A stretch of 5,999 bases of DNA from Nitrospirota bacterium (GCA_029881175.1 JAOUNC010000187.1:1-5999), one strand, 5' to 3'. Counted from the stretch's first letter, positions 1 through 5,792 are shown. Notes: generated from the sequence alone by a model not told the origin. Translations and numbers: made by a program.

Positions 1-208
1 TTTGCGCAAGAAATGAATGAAGGGCGGTTTTATCTTGAACATCAACAGCAGAGATTTGAAACTGCTTGCGAGTAATTTCTTTCTGTAACCGGGCGACCAC
101 CTGAGAATCCACATCTCCTACCTTGACGGCATAATCACCGCTTTCCACCAATAACGTGGCAATAAGAGATCCAATCTTTCCGCCTCCAAGGATAACCACT
201 TGATGCAT
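1..208 (-). CDS. Saccharopine dehydrogenase-like NAD(P)-binding reductase, N-terminal part
   Basis: Translating the minus strand from the ATG at 208 gives about 69 residues, cut by the window edge. The protein opens MHQVVILGGGKIGS, a β-strand followed by a GxGxxG dinucleotide-binding loop. A hydrophobic helix follows (LIATLLVESGDY), then a second strand ending in acidic residues (VGDVDS), as in Rossmann folds that bind the cofactor ribose. The pattern 'GDY.V.VGD.D' followed later by 'AVDVQDKTAL' is typical of the saccharopine dehydrogenase NADP-binding family (lysine or carboxynorspermidine type). A TrkA-N domain is the main alternative. Substrate cannot be judged from this fragment. An AGGAG (220-224 in plus coordinates) lies 11 nt before the start, a slightly long spacing. 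The gene is divergent from the secreted-protein gene at 373. Confidence 0.8.
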   Translation of the reverse strand, partial: MHQVVILGGGKIGSLIATLLVESGDYAVKVGDVDSQVVARLQKEITRKQFQISAVDVQDKTALHSFLAQ

Positions 209-275
209 ACCAACAAAGACTCCTTTTTTCTATTTTACGCAATTTTAAACTTCTAATCCATGCTCAAGAAAAGCC

Positions 276-304
276 ACTACATTGATCTTCTCAGAGTCCG
301 TCAA
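276..304 (-). promoter_or_regulatory. Possible sigma-70-type promoter for the reductase gene
   Basis: On the minus strand, TTGACG (299-304) lies 17 bp from TGTAGT (276-281). That is 5/6 and 4/6 matches to the -35 and -10 consensus at ideal spacing. It would give a leader of roughly 60 nt before the ATG at 208. A match this weak can occur by chance, and the promoter consensus of this organism is not known from the window. Confidence 0.2.
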
Positions 305-372
305 TAAAATAACGTCCACTCATATATCCATCTTGTTTTTATATAGCTCTTTACGGGTTCCTTTCCAAGACC

Positions 373-864
373 ATGAGCCCCAACTTGTTCACAGGGATTC
401 ACCAGCAACCAGGAAAAGCATTCAGCATCATGATGCTTTTGCTAGCCTTCAATTCTATAGATATGAGTAAGGCCGCAACAGAGAATGAGAATCCCGAGAA
501 ACCCATCGCCTTGGAAATGGCGTTCAGCGGAACAGGGCCCCAAAAGACAAAGATGTTCACCGTCAAAGATGGCTGGGAATTACGATGGGAAACAGAATCT
601 CCCACATTCAAATTGTCCGCTCATGGGTCCGCTCGAAGACCCTATATCGGCCCAACCAATGAACGCGATGAGGTTCTCCGTTGGTTTGAAGTTCTCGAGC
701 CGATTGTGTTGGCCAATACGACAAAACAACAAGGCACGGCGTTTCACCCATTAGGCGGAACATTTTATCTAAAAATCGTGGCGAATGGCCCATGGAGCAT
801 TCATTTAAAGACGATCAAAGACACCAAAGACTACCTGGATGTTCCATATACAGGTGCCCCATAA
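373..864 (+). CDS. Small secreted β-rich protein of unknown function
   Basis: 163 residues from the ATG at 373. Residues 15-36 look like a Sec signal peptide: Lys15, a hydrophobic core AFSIMMLLLAFNSI, and a likely cleavage near Ser-Lys-Ala (33-35). There is no cysteine, so it is not a lipoprotein. The mature part is rich in β-strand signatures: 'FSGTGPQKTKMFTVKDGWEL' (51-70), then RWE, and near the C-terminus 'GGTFYLKIVANGPWSIHL' (128-145). This 'charged strand, turn, dgWe.rW ... YL.i.a.GpWsi' pattern resembles small exported β-sandwich proteins found widely in bacteria, but I cannot name a function. No good ribosome binding site precedes 373. The Met pair at 430/433 is an alternative start that keeps the hydrophobic core but shortens the N-region. 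It probably acts in the periplasm or outside the cell. Confidence 0.75.
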   Translation: MSPNLFTGIHQQPGKAFSIMMLLLAFNSIDMSKAATENENPEKPIALEMAFSGTGPQKTKMFTVKDGWELRWETESPTFKLSAHGSARRPYIGPTNERDEVLRWFEVLEPIVLANTTKQQGTAFHPLGGTFYLKIVANGPWSIHLKTIKDTKDYLDVPYTGAP

Positions 865-941
865 TACGCTTCACAGTAATCTGGAGATAAAGAAATTTTT
901 TCCACCAATGATAATCGACCTTTTGAACGAGGGAGAAAAAG

Positions 942-1307
942 ATGGCGAAACTGATTGCACAACCCACAAGAATCGAGGCTGCGGGAAATAAACCAAAACT
1001 CATCGACGAGTTTTTCGGTCAGGTCAATTCCGGCAACTCGGGAATTAGCATCGCACGCATGCAAAGTCCTTCTGGATGGGTCGAACCTGGCCAGACTCCG
1101 GAGTTTGATGAATATACTGTCGTCCTTCGCGGCATGCTGAAAGTTGAAACAAAAGAAAACACCTTAGAAGTCAAGGCCGGGCAAGGCGTGCTTACGTCAA
1201 AAGGAGAATGGATTCGATACAGCACACCAGGGCCAGACGGGGCTGAATATATTGCGGTCTGTCTTCCAGCATTTTCTCCTCACACCGTTCATCGTGATTC
1301 CCACTGA
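942..1307 (+). CDS. Cupin-domain protein lacking canonical metal-binding histidines
   Basis: 121 residues, a single-domain cupin by length and motif order. A clear GAGGGAG (929-935) lies 6 nt before the ATG. Residues 45-64 (GWVEPGQTPEFDEYTVVLRG) match cupin motif 1, with Glu57 in the usual Glu position and the closing 'VVLRG'. The two metal-binding His positions appear to be occupied by Gln51 and Pro53. Motif 2 is around 80-96 (GQGVLTSKGEWIRYSTP), with Trp90 where the third His normally sits. The fold is therefore well supported, but classical Fe/Mn dioxygenase or isomerase chemistry is doubtful. A ligand-binding or regulatory role, or metal-independent chemistry, is more likely. The C-terminus (AFSPHTVHRDSH) carries the only histidines. 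It lies 77 bp after the secreted-protein gene and could be co-transcribed with it. Confidence 0.88.
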   Translation: MAKLIAQPTRIEAAGNKPKLIDEFFGQVNSGNSGISIARMQSPSGWVEPGQTPEFDEYTVVLRGMLKVETKENTLEVKAGQGVLTSKGEWIRYSTPGPDGAEYIAVCLPAFSPHTVHRDSH

Positions 1308-1364
1308 TTTGAAATTTGGTTCTTCCGGCTATTCCGTGGCTAGCAGGATGGGTTACGGGTCAGT

Positions 1365-1412
1365 GAGTTTCGACCTCTTTCTACTGGCAGAAGGCAGAAT
1401 GGAGGGAAACTC
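1365..1412 (+). repeat. Imperfect inverted repeat (hairpin) downstream of the cupin gene
   Basis: GAGTTTC (1365-1371), two unpaired bases, then CCTC (1374-1377) can pair with GAGG (1402-1405) followed by GAAACTC (1406-1412). This gives a 7 + 4 bp stem with a 2-nt bulge and a loop of about 24 nt. No T-run follows, so it is not a classical intrinsic terminator. It sits about 60 bp after the cupin stop and could be an mRNA 3' structure or part of a repeated element. Confidence 0.3.
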
Positions 1413-1601
1413 GTCGTAGCTGGCTCTAATGGCTACTCATTCTCTGGTTCCTTCTGGAAGTCCGACGCCTGGCACCCGGCCTTCTGGATGAACGCTCGGC
1501 CCAATCCGCGGGCCTTGTTTGAGCCCTTCGACATGACTCAGAAAAGACTCGGCGGGTTAGCGCGCCCTCCTATTCCTCGCGTCGGCAAAGCCAGAACATT
1601 C

Positions 1602-1724
1602 TCAATGAACCGCGGATTCCATTGCACCCGCTGGCAATGTCATAAGCAGGACGGCCAATGCACAGGCACCATCTAAGCAACCGGCCACAATCAAATGGTG
1701 GAATTCAGCATGAGGAGTTCGCAT
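1602..1724 (-). CDS. Possible small ORF (40 aa) with signal-peptide-like hydrophobic stretch
   Basis: On the minus strand an ATG at 1724 opens 40 codons to a TGA at 1602-1604. An AAGGGGA stretch 3 nt upstream of the ATG could act as a weak ribosome binding site. Residues 21-34 (CALAVLLMTLPAGA) are hydrophobic and end in an Ala-rich, signal-cleavage-like motif, but almost nothing follows. It could be a truncated secreted protein, a small peptide, or chance. The same frame continues past the stop with further in-frame stops, which fits a decayed gene as well as a random ORF. I recognise no family. Confidence 0.15.
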   Translation of the reverse strand: MRTPHAEFHHLIVAGCLDGACALAVLLMTLPAGAMESAVH

Positions 1725-1903
1725 GTTTCCCCTTCCCTAGTCTTCATTGAACGAATGAGATCAAGAAGCGAAAGCACGATGTTGCACCCGGGCTACCCAG
1801 GCGTTGAGCCAAACCCCGAACCATCTGGCAAACAGATTGACATGCCATCGATGAAATCGTAGCCTTCCTCAGCTATTCCAATTGTGCATTCAAAAACTTC
1901 CCT

Positions 1904-2497
1904 ATGGCCAATAAGCAAACAGGCAAATCTGATACAAAAATCCGTTGCGGGTGGGTGGGCAACAAGCCTCATTTCATTCCGTACCACGATGAAGAATGGG
2001 GCGTACCCGTTCATGAGGACCATCGTCATTTTGAAATGCTCATACTTGAAGGCGCACAGGCGGGCTTATCCTGGTCGACAATCTTGCTTCGACGCGAAGG
2101 CTACCGACAGGCCTTTTCCAAATTTGATCCCGTAAAAGTTGCTCGATTCAACGAGCGAAAACAAATAGCTCTGCTCAATAATGCCGGCATTATTCGCAAT
2201 CGCCTCAAGATAAAGTCAGCCATCACAAACGCCAAAGCTTTCTTAAAGGTCCAAGAGGAATTTGGCTCGTTTGACACCTATATCTGGAAGTTTGTGGGAG
2301 GCAAGCCCAAAATCAATCATTGGGTAGACATGTCCGAAGTCCCGGCCACCACACCGGAAAGCGATGCCCTCTCCAAAGATCTAAAAAAACGAGGCTTCAG
2401 TTTTGTTGGTAGTACCGTGATGTACGCACACATGCAAGCGGCTGGCTTGGTGAATGATCACACCCTCGACTGTTTTCGACATCCCACCAATGAATAA
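1904..2497 (+). CDS. tag: DNA-3-methyladenine glycosylase I
   Basis: 197 residues, close to the family's usual length. Tag excises 3-methyladenine from alkylated DNA as the first step of base-excision repair in the cytoplasm. The diagnostic series is present: RCGWV (14-18), YHDEEWGVP (27-35), FEMLILEGAQAGLSW (43-57), GIIRNRLKI, 'SKDLKKRGFSFVGST' and a C-terminal LVNDHTLDCF. Compared with E. coli Tag (a recalled alignment, constant offset of 11), the zinc ligands are Cys15, His28, His186 and Cys190, and the base-recognition residues are Glu49 and Trp57. All are intact, so the enzyme should be functional. The start is ATG 1904, after an in-frame TGA at 1838-1840. No alternative ATG, GTG or TTG start lies between them, and no clear ribosome binding site precedes 1904. 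The N-terminal extension before RCGW is about ten residues, longer than in E. coli. Confidence 0.97.
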   Translation: MANKQTGKSDTKIRCGWVGNKPHFIPYHDEEWGVPVHEDHRHFEMLILEGAQAGLSWSTILLRREGYRQAFSKFDPVKVARFNERKQIALLNNAGIIRNRLKIKSAITNAKAFLKVQEEFGSFDTYIWKFVGGKPKINHWVDMSEVPATTPESDALSKDLKKRGFSFVGSTVMYAHMQAAGLVNDHTLDCFRHPTNE

Positions 2498-2569
2498 ACT
2501 CGACCTTCACGGAAACAGATCACCCAAGCAAGCACCGTCTTTCATCGTGGGTACCCCTCATTCAAGATC

Positions 2570-2991
2570 ATGAAACTAATTGTCCAGAAAGATAGAACCG
2601 GCTGTGGATTGGCTAGTGTGGCCACAGTGGCCGGCGTGAGTTACAAGCAGGTAAAAAAGGTAGCGGGCGGATTAGACATTGACGTACAAGATCCACAACT
2701 CTGGTCAGACAGCAAGTATGTTCGAACACTCCTCAGACACTACGGCCTCTCAGCTTCTTCTCACACGACGCCCTTCACATCCTGGGAAACGTTACCCTCA
2801 TTGGCATTATTAGCCATCAAATGGCACAAAAGAAATAGCTGTGCCTTTTGGCTTTGGGTGATTTTTGGAGAGGGGCTGAAGGACCAGTCGTTTTGGATCC
2901 GAAACAGTCTCTCAAAAAAAATGTCCGTACCGATTTTGGTCGAATGAAACTGAAATGGTTTATTGCTCTGGGGTCCAAGAGATCCTTATGA
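2570..2991 (+). pseudogene. C39-peptidase-like protein, frameshifted near codon 100
   Basis: The frame from ATG 2570 reads as a papain-like C39-type peptidase domain: 'QKDRTGCGLASVA' with the expected nucleophile Cys12, 'LWSDSKYVRTLLRHYGL' (44-60), 'PFTSWETLP' (68-76) and 'LLAIKWH' (80-86). After 'FWLWVIF' (93-99) the frame loses family sense and stops at 2945-2947. In the -1 frame the expected C-terminus resumes: 'GAEGPVVLDPKQSLKKNVRT' from about 2872, then DFGRMKLKWFIALGSK, ending with TGA at 2989-2991. Restoring one T in the TTTTT run (2862-2866) would give a continuous protein of about 140 residues. In addition, the position I expect to be the catalytic His (F-W-H-W-V) is Leu95, a CAT-to-CTT-type change. 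Two independent lesions favour real decay, although an assembly error could explain the frameshift alone. No signal peptide or strong ribosome binding site is visible. Confidence 0.75.
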
Positions 2992-3024
2992 AGGTGTCCT
3001 TCTAGCCAAGATGGGAAACATTGC

Positions 3025-3456
3025 ATGAAGCTTCGTCGCCCCCAAGATGAATTAGCCGGCTGCTGCTGGCTGGCACGTATGGTTGATAAGGTGCGTGCCT
3101 CTCAGCAGGGTGACTTTCCTATTCTCTATCGTCTGTCGCTAGGCAACCCAATCGGGATTGACGGGTATTTCCTGAGACATTTTGGTCTCTCCTTTCGCGA
3201 ATTTCGAAAAGCCGTCATCCAAAGCAACCATGACGAGACCGTGGCACAATGGTTTCTGAATCAGCCAGGAGTGGATACAGCAACCCTTGCAGCCTGGAAT
3301 GCGTATGGCCCCAAGCTCGGCACCCCCGGCTATCCGGGCGCATTGATCCTTCGCGTCATTCAACGATTCGTCTATCCCAAATCCATTCGCCAGCCCGTGA
3401 CCAATCTCTTTGAAATGATCGAACAGGATGAAACACCTGAGGCACGCATAGATTAA
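3025..3456 (+). CDS. DUF5069 domain protein
   Basis: 143 residues. The N-terminus 'LRRPQDELAGCCWLARMVDK' (3-22) matches the opening of DUF5069, where '.R.P...L.G...L.RMiDK.R' is characteristic. The central 'GIDGYFLRHFGLSFREFRKA' and 'ETVAQWF', then 'AAWNAYGPKLG' (89-99), follow the domain order. The family is soluble, cytoplasmic and of unknown function. The tail after about residue 100 (YPGALILRVIQRFVYPKSIR) extends past the core with a hydrophobic segment. The ATG at 3025 has only a weak GGGAA upstream. It begins 33 bp after the repaired end of the broken C39-like gene and precedes glsA by about 60 bp, so the plus-strand genes may share a transcript. Confidence 0.85.
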   Translation: MKLRRPQDELAGCCWLARMVDKVRASQQGDFPILYRLSLGNPIGIDGYFLRHFGLSFREFRKAVIQSNHDETVAQWFLNQPGVDTATLAAWNAYGPKLGTPGYPGALILRVIQRFVYPKSIRQPVTNLFEMIEQDETPEARID

Positions 3457-3515
3457 AGCCATCATACTTGATCCGGTCGATACCATCGCCTCTTATATGA
3501 AAGTAGTTGGAACGT

Positions 3516-4430
3516 ATGAACTATCAAGAAATTTTAGAAGATATTCATCAAGAAATCCTTCACAGATTACCGGCGGGAAAAGTCGCGACGTATATTCCCC
3601 AACTGGCCACCATTTCACCTCAGAAGTTTGGAATGGCGGTTCACACCGTCGACGGAGAATTATTCCACGTGGGTGACGCCTTAGAAAATTTCTCGATTCA
3701 AAGCATTTCAAAAGTCTACACGCTTGCGCTCGGATTCACCTTCGAAGGCGATAAGATTTGGACTCGAGTCGGACTGGAACCATCCGGCTCAACCTTCAAC
3801 TCTCTCGTTCAACTGGAATATGAACAGGGCATACCCCGGAATCCATTCATCAACGCGGGAGCCTTAGTGGTCTCTGATATCCTCGTGTCGCATCTGAAAG
3901 AGCCCCAAGCCTCTTTTCTTGAGTATGTCAGGCAACGAGCGAATAATGCCTCCATTCAGGATGATCATCAGGTGGCCCGTTCTGAGCGCCAAGCCGGATT
4001 TCGAAATGCAGCCATGGCTAATTTTCTTAAAAGTTTTTCCAACCTCACGAACGAGGTCGAAGAGGTTTTAGAGTTTTATTGCTTCCACTGTTCCCTGTCG
4101 ATGAGTTGTGTGGACCTGGCGAAAGGGTTTCTCTTTTTCGCCAACAAGGGGCACTGCCCTTGGACAAATCAGAAGGTCCTCACTCCCAGCCAAACAAAGA
4201 GGGTCAACGCCCTCATGCTCACCTGTGGAACCTATGATGCGGCCGGAGATTTCGCCTTCAATGTAGGACTGCCAGGGAAAAGTGGGGTGGGCGGAGGCAT
4301 TGTCGGAGTGATACCCAACCGGTTAACCGTTGCCGTGTGGTCTCCAGGCCTAAATGAAAAAGGGAATTCTGCCGCAGGACAATATGCCCTCGAATTATTT
4401 ACAACCAAAACCGGGGTTTCCATTTTCTGA
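3516..4430 (+). CDS. glsA: Glutaminase
   Basis: About 304 residues from ATG 3516, the normal size for the serine-dependent β-lactamase-fold glutaminase family. It hydrolyses L-glutamine to L-glutamate and ammonia in the cytoplasm. Visible motifs, numbered from this ATG: 'FSIQSISK' with the SxxK pair Ser63/Lys66, 'GIPRNPFINAGAL' (Asn113), 'VARSERQAGFRNAAMA' (Glu157, Asn164), Tyr188 in 'EFYCFHCSLSMSC', Tyr240 in 'CGTYDAAGDFAFNVGLPGKS', and 'GVGGGIVGVIPN' around 257-268. These match the substrate-contact positions I recall for E. coli-type glutaminases, so it should be active. A TTG at 3507 in the same frame would add three residues. Neither start has a strong ribosome binding site, and ATG is preferred. 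The TPR gene begins 3 bp after its stop codon. Confidence 0.97.
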   Translation: MNYQEILEDIHQEILHRLPAGKVATYIPQLATISPQKFGMAVHTVDGELFHVGDALENFSIQSISKVYTLALGFTFEGDKIWTRVGLEPSGSTFNSLVQLEYEQGIPRNPFINAGALVVSDILVSHLKEPQASFLEYVRQRANNASIQDDHQVARSERQAGFRNAAMANFLKSFSNLTNEVEEVLEFYCFHCSLSMSCVDLAKGFLFFANKGHCPWTNQKVLTPSQTKRVNALMLTCGTYDAAGDFAFNVGLPGKSGVGGGIVGVIPNRLTVAVWSPGLNEKGNSAAGQYALELFTTKTGVSIF

Positions 4431-4433
4431 ATC

Positions 4434-5147
4434 ATGAAATGGCATGTCACCATTTTTCTGGGTCTACTGGGAACATGGAGTGGAAATATCGCCTATCCCG
4501 CTCAAGAACCCCCACTGACCACAGAAGAGGCCGGAGTATCGGGAACCCCCGTCACAAATGAACGGGTGGAAGCTGGACTCCGCAAGACTCGCGAAGCGCT
4601 AAGAGCATTACCAGGGTTTCAGACAAACGATGCACCCACCCATCTACGATTGGCAGAAGTGTTGAACCAGCAAGGCGACCCGAATGGAGCCATTGAGGAA
4701 TATCAGACCGCTATACAGCTAAACCCCGAAATGACGAAAGCTTTTCGTGGCCTGGGTGCGGTCTACATCGATACACACGAATGGGAAAAGGCTGAACAGG
4801 CTTTACGGAAAGGTGTGGAACTCAACCCTCAGGATCACCAGGCATGGTATTGGTTGGGACGATCGCTCATTGCGCAGGAACATTTTCAGTGGGCTCAAGA
4901 AGCATTGGAGACCGCCACACACATCCCCCCTCACGATGCGGAAACCTTTTCGGATCTCGGCCTGGCATTCATGGCTCAGGGGAATATTCATGAAGCCGAG
5001 ACGGCCTTAAAGAACGCGATCGCCCGACAACCGGATTTTGCCGAAGCCCATCACCGACTTGAACGAGTACGTGCTGCCCAAGATAACTCACAAGAACTTA
5101 TCCGGTCAGCTCAGCAGATTCTCCGAACCCTGTTTCGTCGGGAATAA
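4434..5147 (+). CDS. Exported tetratricopeptide-repeat protein
   Basis: 237 residues. Residues 1-23 form a signal peptide (MKWHVTIFLGLLGTWSGNIA, cleavage probably after the Ala of YPA), so the protein acts in the periplasm or at the outer membrane. A charged linker (24-66) is followed by four 34-residue TPR units in exact register: 67-100, 101-134, 135-168 and 169-202, each with the TPR pattern of small residues at positions 8 and 20 and most with Pro near the end. A partial fifth helix covers 203-216. TPR arrays are protein-protein scaffolds, and the partner is unknown. The ATG lies 3 bp after the glsA stop with no separate ribosome binding site, which suggests translational coupling. A functional link to glutamine metabolism is not implied by the sequence. 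The gene ends just before the terminator at 5167. Confidence 0.92.
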   Translation: MKWHVTIFLGLLGTWSGNIAYPAQEPPLTTEEAGVSGTPVTNERVEAGLRKTREALRALPGFQTNDAPTHLRLAEVLNQQGDPNGAIEEYQTAIQLNPEMTKAFRGLGAVYIDTHEWEKAEQALRKGVELNPQDHQAWYWLGRSLIAQEHFQWAQEALETATHIPPHDAETFSDLGLAFMAQGNIHEAETALKNAIARQPDFAEAHHRLERVRAAQDNSQELIRSAQQILRTLFRRE

Positions 5148-5166
5148 TTTCTCTCCCCATTCTGAC

Positions 5167-5210
5167 AAAAAAAGCGGCCTGCGGCATTCATGCCTACAGG
5201 CCGCTCTTTC
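5167..5210. terminator. Bidirectional Rho-independent terminator between convergent genes
   Basis: AGCGGCCTG (5173-5181) pairs with CAGGCCGCT (5197-5205), a 9-bp perfect stem. An inner GGCA/TGCC pairing extends the structure. On the plus strand it is followed by TCTTTC. On the minus strand it is followed by a run of seven T (complement of 5167-5173), so it is strongest for the small-protein gene at 5239-5508. It also sits 19 bp after the TPR stop codon, serving both converging transcripts. Confidence 0.93.
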
Positions 5211-5238
5211 TCGGCGGAACTCGTGTACCTTCAGTTCG

Positions 5239-5508
5239 CTATTTTCCTAAACCATCAATCTTCTCATTCACGGTTTCCTTAGCTGTTTCTTTCGCTTGGT
5301 CCATCATCCCGCCAGCTTCTTCCTTGGTAGCATCTTTGGCTTCAATAGCTTTCCCCGGTTCGGCTTCTTGCTTCTCCATCGTCTCAGTAGCTTCCTGTTT
5401 GGCCTCTTCTGCTTTACCTTTGAGTGCATCCATCATCCCAGCAAACGAAACACTACCAACACTCATCACAAACAGACTTGTGACCACGGCAATCATGAAC
5501 TTCTTCAT
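5239..5508 (-). CDS. Small secreted Ala/Glu/Lys-rich helical protein, LEA-like in composition
   Basis: 89 residues on the minus strand. Residues 1-23 (MKKFMIAVVTSLFVMSVGSV...FA) are a textbook signal peptide, cleaved after 'SFA'. The mature 66 residues are almost all Ala, Glu, Lys, Met, Thr and Gln and should be helical and very hydrophilic. An internal duplication is visible: GMMDALKGKAEEAKQE (24-39) and GMMDQAKETAKETVNE (67-82). The composition resembles LEA group 3-type or other stress or chaperone-like proteins, but resemblance by composition is not homology. The start is certain: GGAGG (5515-5519, plus coordinates) lies 6 nt upstream. The gene is monocistronic, ends in a strong terminator and is convergent with the TPR gene. 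Periplasmic location is likely, with osmotic or envelope stress protection as a guess only. Confidence 0.85.
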   Translation of the reverse strand: MKKFMIAVVTSLFVMSVGSVSFAGMMDALKGKAEEAKQEATETMEKQEAEPGKAIEAKDATKEEAGGMMDQAKETAKETVNEKIDGLGK

Positions 5509-5514
5509 ACGGCA

Positions 5515-5519
5515 CCTCC
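5515..5519 (-). promoter_or_regulatory. Strong Shine-Dalgarno for the small secreted protein
   Basis: GGAGG on the minus strand, followed by 6 nt and ATG (5508). This is a near-ideal ribosome binding site and suggests the small protein is well translated, unlike the weak sites before tag and glsA. Confidence 0.9.
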
Positions 5520-5587
5520 AGTGAATTGAAAAATAAAGGGGAAAGCTGAGGGGGGATAAATACTCTGCGCTTTTTTGATTTACATTG

Positions 5588-5764
5588 TCAATTCCCTTTC
5601 AACGGCTGAAGTGCAGGATCAACGATTGGAGCGTAAAACCAAGGCCGAAAGATGTGAGACCTCCGAAGAAGACGACCGACAAAAATTAACATGTCCAAGA
5701 GGATTCGCTGATAACGATTCCCCAACTTCCTCATGGGCAGGTTGATCGGTTTTTTAATATACAT
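5588..5764 (-). CDS. Possible small basic protein (58 aa), uncertain
   Basis: On the minus strand an ATG at 5764 opens 58 codons to a TGA at 5588-5590. A second in-frame ATG is at 5734 (48 codons). The peptide opens MYIKKPINLPMRKLGNRYQR, then has a hydrophobic segment ILLDMLIFVGRLL, a basic patch RRSHIFRPWFYAP and a tail IVDPALQPLKGN. The mix of Trp, Tyr, Pro and an amphipathic helix looks more protein-like than chance, and it fits a short membrane-associated peptide. Against it, no Shine-Dalgarno precedes either start and I recognise no family. It lies about 80 bp upstream of the small secreted-protein gene in the same direction, so the two could share a transcript. Confidence 0.3.
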   Translation of the reverse strand: MYIKKPINLPMRKLGNRYQRILLDMLIFVGRLLRRSHIFRPWFYAPIVDPALQPLKGN

Positions 5765-5792
5765 TTGAAATGATGAGGAATAATGCTAAAGT
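5765..5792 (+). promoter_or_regulatory. Possible sigma-70-type promoter for the gene at 5936
   Basis: TTGAAA (5765-5770), a 16-bp spacer, then TAAAGT (5787-5792). The -10 is preceded by TGC, an extended -10 feature. Matches are 5/6 and 4/6. Initiation would leave an untranslated leader of roughly 135-140 nt before the ATG at 5936. The surroundings are AT-rich, so chance matches are likely. Confidence 0.25.

Larger units (their letters stand above)
1308..1903. other. Gene-poor stretch of about 600 bp, possible decayed or dispersed element
   Basis: No gene is convincingly supported here. The plus frame reaching the TAA at 1674-1676 is open from just after a TAG at 1341-1343, about 110 sense codons, but its first ATG is at 1488 (62 codons). 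The peptide is rich in Trp, Arg and Pro and matches no family I know. An imperfect hairpin can be drawn at 1365-1412. A 40-codon ORF lies on the minus strand at 1602-1724. By eye, 1440-1700 is more G+C-rich than the flanks. No terminal inverted repeats or transposase motifs were seen. It could be a degenerated gene, a repeated intergenic element or an RNA locus. Confidence 0.4.

Noticed and set aside
1793..2029. Minus-strand 78-codon ORF overlapping the start of tag
   Set aside because: Most of it is the reverse complement of the confidently assigned tag gene. The remaining tail shows no family motif and no clear ribosome binding site.
2542..2560. GGGTACCC palindrome in the gap between tag and the C39-like gene
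   Set aside because: A short 8-bp palindrome without a T-run or repeat partner. It is too small to support an operator or terminator.
2862..2870. Programmed -1 ribosomal frameshift in the C39-like gene
   Set aside because: The run is not in the X XXY YYZ register relative to the zero frame, and no clear downstream stimulatory hairpin was seen. A one-base deletion or assembly error is simpler.
3139..3486. Minus-strand 115-codon ORF opposite the DUF5069 gene
   Set aside because: It is a shadow of the DUF5069 coding sequence with no recognisable domain, and the plus-strand protein has clear family motifs.
5557..5591. Minus-strand TTGACA (5586-5591) and TATTTA (5557-5562) as a promoter for the small secreted protein
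   Set aside because: The -35 is perfect but the spacer is 23 bp, too long for a normal sigma-70 promoter, and no better -10 lies at 16-18 bp.
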